A stretch of 64,000 nucleotides of DNA. It comes from Pseudomonas sp. MM223. GTDB taxonomy: Bacteria > Pseudomonadota > Gammaproteobacteria > Pseudomonadales > Pseudomonadaceae. The DNA lies in contig OX352322.1 in NCBI GenBank assembly GCA_947090765.1, forward strand, positions 3,207,501 through 3,271,500, read 5' to 3'. A model generated the notes under the pieces. The model did no database searches. It saw only the letters and a program-made list of their open reading frames with translations, and was not told the origin of the DNA. Positions 37,441 through 46,612 of the stretch are shown here, piece by piece (within the stretch, counting starts at the first letter, position 1; each line of letters starts with the position of its first letter). Position numbers and translations under genes: made by a program.

Positions 37441-37462
37441 GAGGAAGCTAAGCGGCTTCCTC
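37441..37462. terminator. Hairpin between the small protein gene and the MFS gene
   Basis: GAGGAAGC/GCTTCCTC with a 6-base loop, 16 bases past the stop of the small minus-strand gene. No T run follows. Confidence 0.4.
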
Positions 37463-37477
37463 GCACGACTGCCGGGG

Positions 37478-37651
37478 TCAGGCGGGTTCTGCTACCGGGC
37501 TGGCAAAGGCCTCGGGAGCGGCTTGAAGACGGGCTTGCAACTGGTCCACGTAGGCTTGGGCGTGGTGGATGTCAGCGAACGACACGGGATGCCCGTCGAT
37601 GATTACCTTGCAGCCTGCGTCCTGCTCATTGCGTACGATTTCAATCTTCAT
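37478..37651 (-). CDS. Small hypothetical protein, 57 residues
   Basis: Begins MKIEIVRNEQDAGCKVIIDG and ends in an Ala/Pro-rich tail. An AAGGAGCC site is ideally placed before ATG 37649-37651. It looks like a compact beta-hairpin plus helix (SFADIHHAQAYVDQLQARLQ) protein. Cytoplasmic by absence of signals. I do not know its function. Confidence 0.65.
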   Translation of the reverse strand: MKIEIVRNEQDAGCKVIIDGHPVSFADIHHAQAYVDQLQARLQAAPEAFASPVAEPA

Positions 37652-37963
37652 GCCGGCTCCTTGATGTTGTTCTGGCGCGGGCGAGAATAGCTTGATTAGC
37701 TGCCTAATGAAAATGAAATAACCGCTCTAGCAAGCTGCTTACAGGATTTTACAAACCCGCTGAATGCCCGTCGGATTGTTACCGTACACAAGGCGTGAGC
37801 ACAAATGTACTCCATGCGTGGTCGCACCTGTTTGCCACGCGCATAGCTTGAATGCCGCGATTTTATGGCAGCCGGTATGCCTGCTCTTTTAGACTGCCGC
37901 CTGCGTGTGCTGGCATCCGGCAGGATGTCGCGCCCATCATTATGGCTAGCAAGGACGATAAAG
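37652..37963. other. 312-base divergent intergenic region
   Basis: No gene supported. Comparatively AT-rich near 37690-37760. It should carry the promoters of the small minus-strand gene and of the plus-strand hydrolase. I could not name confident promoter boxes. Confidence 0.5.
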
Positions 37964-38611
37964 ATGTCGGATGCACCACGTAACCCGTTGCTTGTCGAGG
38001 GGCCGGCAGGCCAGATCGAGCTGCTGATCGACCACCCGGCCGGGCCGCCCAAGGGGGTGGTGGTGGTCAGCCACCCGCAACCGCTACTAGGCGGTAGCCC
38101 GCGCCATATCGTGCCGCTGACCCTGGCGCGGCAGCTGTGCGCAGCCGGTTGGCAGGTGGTACGGCCGAGTTTTCGTGGGGTGGGGCAGACACAAGGCGCG
38201 CACGACGAAGGCATCGGCGAAGCGCAAGACTGCATCGCGATCATCCGTCACTTGCGCCAGCAATTGCCTGAGTTGCCGTTGGCCCTGGTCGGGTTCTCCT
38301 TTGGCGCCTACGTGTTCGCCCGGGTCGCTTGTGCGCTGGAAGGTGAATTGCGGGCGGTGGCGTTGCTGGGGCTGCCGGTGGGTGATGTGCCAGGCGGGCG
38401 TTACTACGAGCCGTTACCGGTGCCTGCCGATTGCCTGCTGCTGCATGGCGAACAGGATGAAATGGCGCCGCTGGCCAACCTGTTGCAATGGGCGGGCCCA
38501 GGGCAACGGGCGGTGACGGTGTACGCAGGGGCCAACCACTTTTTCAAGGGCTGCCTGGGGCGGGCGGCTGAGCAGGTGATTGCCCATCTGGCATTGAAAA
38601 CCGGGCTCTGA
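37964..38611 (+). CDS. Alpha/beta hydrolase
   Basis: 215 residues. Nucleophile elbow GFSFGAY (Ser), oxyanion/HP segment VVVSHPQPLLGGSP, catalytic Asp in LLLHGEQDEMAP and His in YAGANHFFKG. Resembles the CocE/dienelactone-like YfhR group (KAI/EstX-type small hydrolases). Start ATG 37964 chosen for the AAGGAC site and typical length. Substrate unknown. Confidence 0.87.
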   Translation: MSDAPRNPLLVEGPAGQIELLIDHPAGPPKGVVVVSHPQPLLGGSPRHIVPLTLARQLCAAGWQVVRPSFRGVGQTQGAHDEGIGEAQDCIAIIRHLRQQLPELPLALVGFSFGAYVFARVACALEGELRAVALLGLPVGDVPGGRYYEPLPVPADCLLLHGEQDEMAPLANLLQWAGPGQRAVTVYAGANHFFKGCLGRAAEQVIAHLALKTGL

Positions 38612-38634
38612 CAGAAACTGCTGCGTCGGTCTGG

Positions 38635-38668
38635 CACCGGCTTCGCCGGTGTTAGCGGCTTTAGCCGC
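38635..38668. repeat. Paired short hairpins, REP-like
   Basis: CACCGGC-ttc-GCCGGTG (38635-38651) and GCGGC-ttta-GCCGC (38655-38668) stand side by side between a plus-strand and a minus-strand gene end, a common P. putida intergenic element and likely transcript end. Confidence 0.65.
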
Positions 38669-38691
38669 GAAAGGGCCGGTACAGGCTAACC

Positions 38692-39573
38692 TCACCGCTC
38701 CAGGTAATGCGTCTGCGCCGCAAAGTCGATAAACCGCTTGCTGGCCAGTGACAGGTACTCCCCCGAGCGCCAGCACAGCCTGAAGCTCATCTGCTGGGCC
38801 GGCCGGAACGGTACGCCGACGATACCCGGCGTGCGTTGTTGCACCGAACGCAACAGGGTTGCTACGCCCATGTTGTCGAGCGCGGCCTGCACCACCAGCG
38901 AGACGAAGTTGCTTTGCAACGCCACCTGGTAAGTAATGCCATGTTCGGCGAAGAATGCATCCAGTAGGTGACGTTGAACGAACGTGCGGTCAAACACGAC
39001 CATGTCGGTATTGCGCAGGTCTTCCGCCGTGAGGAAGGCCTTACCGGCATAGGGGTGGTCGGGGTGCATGCACGCCAGCATCTCGTCACTGCCCAGCAGG
39101 ATCGATTCCTTGTCGGGCGGTACGCGCCTGGACTCCAGCAGTGCCAGGTCGATTTCCCGTTGTTCCAGACGATGGCCTATGTCCTCGGCACTGCCTTCGA
39201 ACACGGTCATGGCAATGCCTGGGTACAGTTGGCGGAAGGCGTTCATCAACCCGGGTACATAGTGCAGGCCGAACATGGGCGGGATGCCCAGGCGCACTTC
39301 GCCGCGTTTCAGGTCGGCCATGTCGCGTAGTTCTTGCCGGGCAACATCCATTTCGCGCAGCGCCGACGCAATGCGCGGCAAGAACTGTTCGCCCTCGGCA
39401 GTGAGGATGACTTTGCGCGTGGTGCGATTGAACAGGGTCACGCCCAGTTCTTCTTCCAGGCGGGTGACGGCCATGCTCAGTGCCGGTTGGGCGATGTGCA
39501 GGTGCTGCGCGGCTTTGGTGAAGCTGCCTTGGCGCACGATCTCGACGCAGCAGCGCAATGCCTTGAGGTTCAT
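38692..39573 (-). CDS. LysR-family regulator divergent from acetolactate synthase
   Basis: 293 residues: HTH (FTKAAQHLHIAQPALSMAVT) and effector domain (VRLGIPPMFGLHYVPGLMNA). The divergent layout with the acetolactate synthase gene 170 bases away is like alsR-alsS of Bacillus, so control of that gene is likely. Confidence 0.9.
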   Translation of the reverse strand: MNLKALRCCVEIVRQGSFTKAAQHLHIAQPALSMAVTRLEEELGVTLFNRTTRKVILTAEGEQFLPRIASALREMDVARQELRDMADLKRGEVRLGIPPMFGLHYVPGLMNAFRQLYPGIAMTVFEGSAEDIGHRLEQREIDLALLESRRVPPDKESILLGSDEMLACMHPDHPYAGKAFLTAEDLRNTDMVVFDRTFVQRHLLDAFFAEHGITYQVALQSNFVSLVVQAALDNMGVATLLRSVQQRTPGIVGVPFRPAQQMSFRLCWRSGEYLSLASKRFIDFAAQTHYLER

Positions 39574-39602
39574 TGAGGCGTTCTACCATTCATAACGAAC
39601 TG

Positions 39603-39617
39603 TGATGCTAAGCATCA
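39603..39617. promoter_or_regulatory. Dyad TGATGC-TAA-GCATCA, candidate LysR operator
   Basis: Perfect 6-bp arms, 30 bases upstream of the LysR start and followed by an AT-rich tract toward the synthase gene. Position fits autoregulation and divergent activation. Confidence 0.55.
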
Positions 39618-39664
39618 TAACAATATATTTATTATTATTAACCAGAGGGCCTACGATGCGCGCC

Positions 39665-39690
39665 ACTGAGACATCCTGCAACATCTCAGT
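39665..39690. promoter_or_regulatory. Dyad ACTGAGA-N12-TCTCAGT upstream of acetolactate synthase
   Basis: Perfect 7-bp inverted repeats centred 66 bases before the synthase start. Could be a second operator or a stem in the mRNA leader. Confidence 0.5.
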
Positions 39691-39743
39691 CACGCAGCTT
39701 AATAAATCTGCAATCCCACAAAGATTTTGAGGTAGTACCCCAA

Positions 39744-41387
39744 ATGGCCAAGGCCGCCGATGTCGTTGTGCAATGCCTGGAAAACGAAGGTGTCGAGTAT
39801 GTATTCGGCATTCCCGGTGAGGAAAACCTCGACCTGCTCGAATCCCTGCGCAAGTCGAAGATCAAGCTGGTACTGACCCGCCACGAGCAGTCTGCAGGTT
39901 TCATGGCTGCCACCTACGGCCGCCTGACCGGCAAGACCGGCGTCAGCCTGTCCACCCTCGGCCCTGGCGCCACCAACCTGGTCACCGCCAGCGCCTACGC
40001 CTACCTGGGCGGCATGCCGATGATGATGATCACCGGGCAGAAGCCGATCAAGAAGTCCAAGCAGGGCCGCTTCCAGATCATTGACGTGTGCGGCATGATG
40101 GACCCCATCACCAAGTACACCCACCAGTTCGCCTCGGCCGACAACATTCCGTCGCGCATGCGCGAAGCCTTCCGCCTGGCTGAAGAAGAAAAGCCGGGTG
40201 CGGTACACCTGGAACTACCAGAAGACATCGCCGCCGAGCAGACCGATGCCCTGCCAATCCCGCGCAGCCTGCACCGTCGCCCGCTGGCCGAACACGTGGC
40301 CATCGAAGCTGCCGTCGAGAAGCTGAAAACCGCCCGCAACCCGATCCTGGTGATCGGCGCTGGCGCCAACCGCAAGATGACCGCCAAGGTCCTCAAGCAA
40401 CTGATCGACAAGACCGGCATCCCGTTCATCACCACCCAGATGGGTAAAGGTGTGGTCGACGAGCGCCACCCGCGGTTCCTGGGCAACGCTGCGCTGTCGT
40501 CGGGTGACTTCGTGCACCGCGCCGTCGAAGCGGCCGACCTGATCATCAACATCGGCCACGACGTGATCGAGAAGCCGCCGTTCTTCATGGTCCGTGGCGG
40601 CACCGAAGTCATTCACATCAACTTCCGCTCCGCGGAAGTCGATGCCGTGTACTTCCCGCAGGTAGAAGTGATCGGCGACATCGCCAACGCCGTGTGGCAG
40701 ATCAGCGAAGCGCTGAACGACACGTCGCACTGGGACTTCACCCGCCTGATGGCCATCCGCGAAGCCAACGAAGCGCAAATCGCCGAAGGTGCTGACGACA
40801 ACCGCTTCCCGGTCTACCCGCAGCGCCTGGTCGCCGACATCCGTCGCGTGCTGCCGTCCGAAGGTATCGTGGCCCTGGACAACGGCATCTACAAAATCTG
40901 GTTCGCCCGCAACTACAAGGCGCACAAGCCAAACACCGTGCTGCTGGACAACGCCCTGGCGACCATGGGCGCCGGCCTGCCTTCGGCCATGGCCGCGCAC
41001 CTGGTGCACCCGGACCGCCCGGTGATCTCCGTATGTGGCGACGGCGGCTTCATGATGAACAGCCAGGAACTGGAAACGGCTGTACGTCTGGGCATGCACG
41101 TCACCGTGGTGATCCTGCGTGACGACGGCTACGGCATGATCCGCTGGAAGCAGGCCAACATGGGCTTCACCGATTTCGGCCTGGACTACGGCAACCCGGA
41201 CTTCGTCAAATACGCCGAAGCTTACGGTGCCAACGGCCACCGCGTGGAAAGCGCCGAAGGCCTGCTGCCGCTGCTGGAGCACTGCATCAAGACCCCGGGC
41301 GTGCACGTGATCGACTGCCCGGTCGATTACAGCGAGAACGACCGCATCCTCAACAGCGAGCTGCGTGAGCGCGCGCTGGCGGTGTAA
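39744..41387 (+). CDS. alsS: Acetolactate synthase, catabolic-type large subunit
   Basis: 547 residues, ThDP-dependent. Condenses two pyruvate to 2-acetolactate. Catalytic Glu48 in LTRHEQSAGFMA, LGPGATNLVTASAYAYLGG, and the ThDP/Mg motif CGDGGFMMNSQELETA...LRDDGYGMIRW. No regulatory small subunit or ketol-acid reductoisomerase is adjacent, and a LysR gene diverges from it, which favours the AlsS-like catabolic role over IlvB. No acetolactate decarboxylase is seen, so the fate of acetolactate is open. Confidence 0.88.
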   Translation: MAKAADVVVQCLENEGVEYVFGIPGEENLDLLESLRKSKIKLVLTRHEQSAGFMAATYGRLTGKTGVSLSTLGPGATNLVTASAYAYLGGMPMMMITGQKPIKKSKQGRFQIIDVCGMMDPITKYTHQFASADNIPSRMREAFRLAEEEKPGAVHLELPEDIAAEQTDALPIPRSLHRRPLAEHVAIEAAVEKLKTARNPILVIGAGANRKMTAKVLKQLIDKTGIPFITTQMGKGVVDERHPRFLGNAALSSGDFVHRAVEAADLIINIGHDVIEKPPFFMVRGGTEVIHINFRSAEVDAVYFPQVEVIGDIANAVWQISEALNDTSHWDFTRLMAIREANEAQIAEGADDNRFPVYPQRLVADIRRVLPSEGIVALDNGIYKIWFARNYKAHKPNTVLLDNALATMGAGLPSAMAAHLVHPDRPVISVCGDGGFMMNSQELETAVRLGMHVTVVILRDDGYGMIRWKQANMGFTDFGLDYGNPDFVKYAEAYGANGHRVESAEGLLPLLEHCIKTPGVHVIDCPVDYSENDRILNSELRERALAV

Positions 41388-41397
41388 GCCCTGAGGT

Positions 41398-41427
41398 ACG
41401 GCGCCACTTTCAACGTTGGCGCCGTTT
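41398..41427 (+). terminator. Hairpin terminator after acetolactate synthase
   Basis: ACGGCGCCA (41398-41406) pairs with TGGCGCCGT (41417-41425) around a 10-base loop, 11 bases past the stop. The following T tract is short. Confidence 0.6.
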
Positions 41428-41430
41428 CCG

Positions 41431-41546
41431 TGTAGGAGCGGCCTTGCGCCGCGAAAGGGCTGCAAGGCAGCCCTATTTTCCAGCGTCACCGCAACAATTG
41501 TTGGGGCCGCTTTGCGGCCCTTTCGCGGCGCAAGGCCACTCCTACA
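41431..41546. repeat. REP inverted pair
   Basis: Arms tgtaggagcggccttgcg... and its mirror ending cctaca, each with an internal ggctgc/gcagcc or ggccgc/gcggcc hairpin. With the terminator it fills the first part of the 403-base gap 41388-41790. Confidence 0.9.
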
Positions 41547-41559
41547 TTGATCCCGTCTA

Positions 41560-41767
41560 CCTTTCCCTACACGCCTTGAACAGCAGGCTGACCTGCTGCG
41601 AGGCCGTCTTTGTGCGCCTGCACCGCAGGCCTCGACAGTTGCCGTTCAGTAGCGCGCTGCTGCGCGCCCCGATTGGCTTGACCTCGCCCACAGACCGGCC
41701 CTTGTCAGAGGTTGCCGTGCAGTTTGCCGGCCTGTTGCGAGAGTGGTGCGACCAGCAGCGCCGTTGA
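41560..41767 (+). pseudogene. Possible remnant of a LysR C-terminus
   Basis: An open frame ending APIGLTSPTDRPLSEVAVQF then AGLLREW resembles the last ~40 residues of a LysR effector domain, but no HTH or start precedes it; upstream is the REP pair. It could also be chance coding. Weakly supported. Confidence 0.3.
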
Positions 41768-41790
41768 ATGCCGCAGATACAGCATGCCGG

Positions 41791-44365
41791 TCAACGATCC
41801 AGCAGGCCTTGCAGGCTGGCCAGGATGCTGTTGGCGTCGTAAGGCTTGCGCGTTACCGGCACATGATTCAAGTGCTCGGGAATGCTGATGCCGTCGCCAT
41901 AGCCGGTGGCAAACAGGAATGGCACCTGCCGGCGTACCAGTTCATCGGCAACGGAAATGGACGTTCCGGTACCCAGGTTGACATCCAGTATCGCGGCATC
42001 CGGTTTGCGACTGGCAAGCAATTGCATGGCCTCATCCTCGGGCTTCGGCGGTGATCACGTCCTTGATCTGCGCGTCGTTCAGAATTTGTTCCAGGCCAAC
42101 CGCAATCACCAGTTGGTCTTCGAGAATCAGCACGCACAAACCCGACCGCGCGGCAAAGGTATCGGTTGCACGCACCGTGGGTGAGGCCGGGGCACAGGGC
42201 TCGACCGTTTCGGCAACGGTCAGGTGCTTGGCCGGGACCCTGAAAAAACCTTGCAGGCCTTCGGGATGATATTCCACCGTGCTGGTGCCGCCCAGGTCGA
42301 ACGGGATGCTGCGGTCGATCAGTACCGAACCGAAGCCACTGCGGCTGGGAGGGCGCACCGTTGGCCCGCCACTTTCACGCCAACAGATGGCGCAGGTGTT
42401 GGCGGCGTCAATAAGCCAGCTTACCGAAAGCTTGCCGCCGTCAATAAGCCAGCTTACCGAAAGCTTGCCGCCGGCTCGCGACAGCGCACCGTACTTGGCC
42501 GCGTTGGTGGCCAGTTCGTGCAGCACCAGGGCCATGACCGAAAAGGCACGTGCATCGAGGATAACGTTCGGGCCGTGCAACTCGATCACGCCGGCAGCCG
42601 TGCGGTAGGGCGAAAGCTCAGCCTCCAGTAGCGTTGCCAAGCGCCCGCCACCATCACCCCGCACCACCTGGTCGTGTGCCAGGGACAATGCCTGGATGCG
42701 CCCCTTGAGCGTTGCCACGTAGTCCTGAAGGGTCTGGCTTTCCGCGGTGGGGTGGGCAACCAGCGCACCGATCAGCGACAGGATGTTCTTGACCCTGTGG
42801 TTGAGCTCTTCATTCAGGATGCGCTGGCGCACTTCAGCCTTGGAGCGCTCGCTGGCCAGCAATTCGCTGTTGTGCAGCACCACCTCGACAATGGCCGTGC
42901 GAATGGCATCGCCAAACTGGCGGTCCTGTTCGGTCCAGGGCAACGACTGCTGGTGAACGGTTTCTTTCCAGATGGCGAAGCTTTTGCGTGGCGTCAAGCG
43001 ATCACCCAGTGCGCCGCTGTCATAGGTCTTGTTCGGGTCCCCGGCCCAGTCGAGCGTCTCGATAACCTCCTTGCGGAAGAAGATCAGGTAATCCCTCGGT
43101 TGCTGAGACATCGGGATGATCAGTACGCCAGACACATCGGTGAAGTACGCCTGGGCCGACGGGTGCACCATCGAAAGGCGGTTGGACGCCCAGGTACGGC
43201 CATCGGTGACCATATCCGCCAGGCGCAACAGGTCGGGTACGGCAGCTTTGGGCAATGCCAGACCGGCCGATGCCCAGCGGCCTTGCAGCGACATGCCGAT
43301 GCCATCGCACGGGATCAGCGACATGAGCCGTGGCAGGCGTGCGTGGAAGAACCCATCGAGATCCGCAGACTGGTTGGCATCGCGCACGATGTGGTCCAGT
43401 GCTTTATGAACCCGCACGGCGGCTTCGAGTTTTTGCCGGCTGCGCAAGGTCTCGATATGTAAAGAGAAGAACTCGCCGAACATTTCGGCGGCCACCCGCT
43501 GCCCCATGGCCAGTGTACGTGGCGCGTAGTGGTGGCAGGCGATCATCCCCCACAGCTCGCCGTTGACGATGACCGATATCGACATCGAGGCGCCCACACC
43601 CATGTTGCACAGGTACTCGCAATGCACCGGCGACACGCTGCGCAGGTGCGCATAGGACAGGTCGAGCGGTTCACCTGACGGGTCGAGGACAGGGTCGATG
43701 GCGACCGTTTTGAACTGGGCGTCGGAAATTACCCGGATCGGGTTGCGCAGGTAAAGCGCACGGGCCTGCTGCGGAATGTCGGAGGCGGGGAAGTATTGGC
43801 CCAAGAAGCTTTCGAGGTCGCCGCGCTTGGCTTCTGCGACTACCTTGCCGGCACCGTCTGCGCCCAGCTGGTAGATCATCACCCGGTCGTAACCGAGAAC
43901 GGCCCGTATGAAGCGGGCAGCGTCGCGGAACAATTTGGTGGTCTGGTCGATTTCGCGCAGCTGGGCAATCAGGGTGCGGGCCAGCTCGATGGGTTCGGCG
44001 ATGCTGGCGCCGGCCGGTTCAAACTCCAGGATTGCCGTGCCTTTGAACAGGTGGGCGGCAATATCGAAGGCCTGGCCGCTGGGCAGCATCACGCTGAAGC
44101 TCAGTGCAGGGCGCGAGGCTTCGCGGGTGCGCGCCAGCGCGTTGCGCAGGGTATGGGCAACTTCGTCCCCTAGTACCGTGCGCAGCTTCTGGCCGTTGAT
44201 ATCGCCTGCCAGGCCCAGCAAATGCGGGGCATTGACCGAATGGCGCAGGACCACGGTCGCCGAAGCATCACAGGCCAGCAGGCAGCCGTGGGGCTGGATG
44301 CTGCCAGGGATCTGGATGGGTTCGCGGTCGCAGTTGGTCAGGTTTACGTGTGGGTCGGAGGTCAT
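41791..44365 (-). pseudogene. bphP: Bacteriophytochrome HWE histidine kinase with C-terminal receiver; frameshift before the receiver
   Basis: Red/far-red light sensor. The intact frame (42032-44365, 777 residues) holds PAS with chromophore Cys12 (TNCDREPIQIPGSIQPHG), GAF with YFPASDIPQQARALYL, PHY with tongue TPRKSF, and an HWE kinase (ELNHRVKNILSLIGAL, HELATNAAKYGALS). A 33-base tandem duplication lies in the ATP-binding domain. The frame ends at AEARG in the early receiver (LCVLILEDQLVIAVGLEQIL). The rest (AAILDVNLGTG, phospho-Asp; VTRKPYD, Lys) is in another frame to 41791. Deleting one C near 42034-42042 restores a ~858-residue protein. No heme oxygenase gene is adjacent. Confidence 0.88.
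42407..42472. repeat. Exact 33-bp tandem duplication inside the phytochrome kinase
   Basis: Two identical 33-base units (42407-42439 and 42440-42472) encode GGKLSVSWLID twice, in frame. It falls directly after the N-box of the catalytic domain, where related kinases have the segment once. Confidence 0.95.
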
Positions 44366-44588
44366 TGGCCCGTGCCTATGGGTAAAAAGTAGGCCGCCAG
44401 GAGGGCCGCCATCGTCAGCCTAGCAGGCATTGCCGTGCTTGCGCATGGCAGGCGCAAGCACTGTGCGGTTTGCGTCATGAAAAGTGGCCGCCAGAGATGC
44501 TCGAAAGCCACTGCTATCTTCCTTGACTGATGGGCGATGCCGCTTGTTAGTGCTGCGCCGCAAGCAGGAAGCTACACAGGGGAAGAGT

Positions 44589-45092
44589 ATGGAGAGCGAA
44601 GTCAAGGCTGACGCGCGAGGGTTGCAGTGTGCATGGGGCAGTAGCGAACACCCGGGAGGTTGTTTCTGGGCGCGTTTCAGGCCCCGACCGGTTTCACTGT
44701 TGGCAACGACATGCGATAAGCCAGAACATGAGTGGATTTACCAGGCAGCTTGCAAGGTCATTGAGCAACATTTAGCCGACACTTCACTGAATGTGTGTGC
44801 CGTCGCGCGTTTGGTCCGTTGCTCGCGCACCACGGTATATCGCGCCTTTGCCCAGCGCCGCCAGACCGTCGCCGAAACCATTCGCATGCTGCGCTTGCTG
44901 CGGGCCAGCGAAATGTTGGCCGTACCGCCTTACAGCCTTCCGATCGAAGCTGTTGCCTATCGTTGCGGCTTTGAGGAAGTCAGGACATTCAATCGCTGTT
45001 TCAGCAAGTTTTTTGGCATGTCCGCAGGCCGTTACCGCAAGGCGCGCATTGATGAGCGGCTGAGTGTGCTACGTGAGCCTGCCGATAATTGA
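44589..45092 (+). CDS. Short AraC-family regulator
   Basis: 167 residues. The C-terminal two-HTH AraC domain is complete (NVCAVARLVRCSRTTVYRAF; AVAYRCGFEEVRTFNRCFSK). The N-terminal ~65 residues are too short for a usual ligand domain. ATG 44589 has a GGGGAAG site; longer readings lack one. It lies between the phytochrome and the toxin-like operon and is convergent with the latter, so its target is unclear. Confidence 0.8.
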   Translation: MESEVKADARGLQCAWGSSEHPGGCFWARFRPRPVSLLATTCDKPEHEWIYQAACKVIEQHLADTSLNVCAVARLVRCSRTTVYRAFAQRRQTVAETIRMLRLLRASEMLAVPPYSLPIEAVAYRCGFEEVRTFNRCFSKFFGMSAGRYRKARIDERLSVLREPADN

Positions 45093-45135
45093 GTCGGCCG
45101 CCGGCACGATACCGGCGGCCAGCTTGACGCCCATG

Positions 45136-45759
45136 TCAAGGATGGGCGAGCAACCAACCTTCATTGAAGGCGTACTTGCGGTCTTTGCCTTGCGCAATCA
45201 TGTCGTCTTCAGGCGCAATGTAAACCTCGTCATACTCATACTTGTGCTGATTACCCAAAGGCACCAGACCGCCGCTATACCAAAGGATGTTTCGGGGCCC
45301 GTAGACTTTGATATCCAGCCCTGCTTGCAGCAAGTGATCGCGCAGTTCGTTGACGAAGCGGCTGATGGTGGCAGGCCCCGGTTGCTGTTCCTGCAGTGCC
45401 ACACTGCATGCAGCCACCCAGATTTCACGGGTACCGGCTGCGCCAATACCCAGGCGCTGGAGCATTTCCGCCACCTGTTGGCCGCTATAGCCGTTGAACA
45501 CCGTATCATTGCCATGGGCGTTGAGCACCAGTATTGAGGGGTCGCCTTTGTAGTCCCGCAACTGCTTGGTCGGGTTGTCGTCAAGTGCATTGAGCATCTG
45601 CTGGATGGCGTGGGGCTGGAATGGCACCTCCGGCGCGAACTCCTGCCATTTTTTCCAGGCGTAGAAATGGCTGCGAAGGGCTTGCAGTCGACCTGCCCGT
45701 GAGGCGTTTTCGTCAGCCTCGTCAGCACTACCTTTGGCTTTACCGAAGAACAGCATCAT
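45136..45759 (-). CDS. Stand-alone C80/caspase-like (clan CD) cysteine peptidase homologue
   Basis: A 207-residue protein, last gene of the alpha-helical toxin-like operon, 21 bases after the previous gene. The segment ILVLNAHGND (His82) followed by WVAACSVALQ (Cys118), then a helix FVNELRDHLLQAGLDIKVYG, matches the His-Gly...Cys-Ser layout and strand order of C80 autoprocessing domains of large toxins and of caspase-like folds. No signal peptide. AAGGAG site before ATG 45757-45759. Possible roles are processing of the partner proteins or being a cargo/effector. This is my fold-level reading, not a certain family call. Confidence 0.6.
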   Translation of the reverse strand: MMLFFGKAKGSADEADENASRAGRLQALRSHFYAWKKWQEFAPEVPFQPHAIQQMLNALDDNPTKQLRDYKGDPSILVLNAHGNDTVFNGYSGQQVAEMLQRLGIGAAGTREIWVAACSVALQEQQPGPATISRFVNELRDHLLQAGLDIKVYGPRNILWYSGGLVPLGNQHKYEYDEVYIAPEDDMIAQGKDRKYAFNEGWLLAHP

Positions 45760-45780
45760 GATGAAACTCCTTTTTCCCGA

Positions 45781-46578
45781 TTAGTTGGCCTGGTCTCTCA
45801 TCAAGCGCAAAATGCCGAGCACGGTATTGAGGTACAAGCGTGCGTTATCAGGTGTGGTCAATGATGCCAACCGGTCTTCATTGCCCAGATAACCTTTTAG
45901 CAGCGCCAGTTGGTTGATGACGCCCTGCAGTCCCTCGGCCATGGCGTTGAGCAGGCTCAACAATTGCTCGCACACATCGCTGATACGGATCAGGTTGCTG
46001 GCTTCGCGGCGCTTGTCTCCCAGCTCGCGGATCGCATCCTCCAGCGCTGCCTCGGTAGACTTGCCGTGCTGGCCCAGACTGATCAACTCATCAATCGCTT
46101 TGGCCGGCAGGAACACCCACGTCCAGGTCGAACGATTACGAAGCTCCTGGGCCTTTCTGGCCAACTCCCGCTGACGATCCTCCAGCGCTTTTATTCGCGC
46201 GCGCGCCTGCATGGCCTCACTCTTCAAAGCGCCGGAGTCTTGGCCAAGCAGGCTGCGGAAGTGGCCGATTGTCTGCGACAGGCTTTGCAGTTCCGTGCTG
46301 ATCTGGCCAATTTCGCTACCCACCTGAGAGGTGTAGGTGAGCAGGGCATCGTTGCTGTCGGTCGTACTTTGGGTAATGTGCAGCAATGCGGTATTGATCA
46401 GCTCGGTGGAGCGATCAACGTGCTGTATGACGCACTGTTGAACGTGATCCACCTGCTGCATGGCCATGGGTAACTGGTCAATATGCGCTTTGACCTCGCC
46501 CAGTTGCCCGGGTGGAGCCGATAGCGAGCGGGTTTCGCGTACCACGTCGTTGATGTGAGCGGTAATTTCCTGCCACAT
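45781..46578 (-). CDS. Tripartite alpha-pore-forming-toxin-like component, short (C-type)
   Basis: A 265-residue, almost wholly helical coiled-coil protein (MWQEITAHINDVVRETRSLS, ARARIKALEDRQRELARKAQ). A moderately hydrophobic stretch TWTWVFLPAKAIDELISL could form the head. Length fits the shorter C component of Gram-negative tripartite toxins of the AhlABC/SmhABC kind (about 270 residues). No classical signal peptide. AAGGAG site before ATG 46576-46578; 34 bases after the preceding gene. Confidence 0.6.
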   Translation of the reverse strand: MWQEITAHINDVVRETRSLSAPPGQLGEVKAHIDQLPMAMQQVDHVQQCVIQHVDRSTELINTALLHITQSTTDSNDALLTYTSQVGSEIGQISTELQSLSQTIGHFRSLLGQDSGALKSEAMQARARIKALEDRQRELARKAQELRNRSTWTWVFLPAKAIDELISLGQHGKSTEAALEDAIRELGDKRREASNLIRISDVCEQLLSLLNAMAEGLQGVINQLALLKGYLGNEDRLASLTTPDNARLYLNTVLGILRLMRDQAN

Positions 46579-46612
46579 GATGAACTCCTTGTCGTGATCC
46601 TTGAGGCCGCTG

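Noticed and set aside
40215..41489. A 424-codon minus-strand frame opposite acetolactate synthase
   Set aside because: Antisense shadow without any domain.
41444..41560. Start of the open frame at 41444 as a real gene N-terminus
   Set aside because: The first ~39 codons lie inside a REP pair; only the later part could be a gene remnant.
42407..42472. Tandem repeat considered as a mobile-element target duplication
   Set aside because: The copies are adjacent with nothing between and no transposase nearby; simple replication slippage or an assembly artefact fits better.
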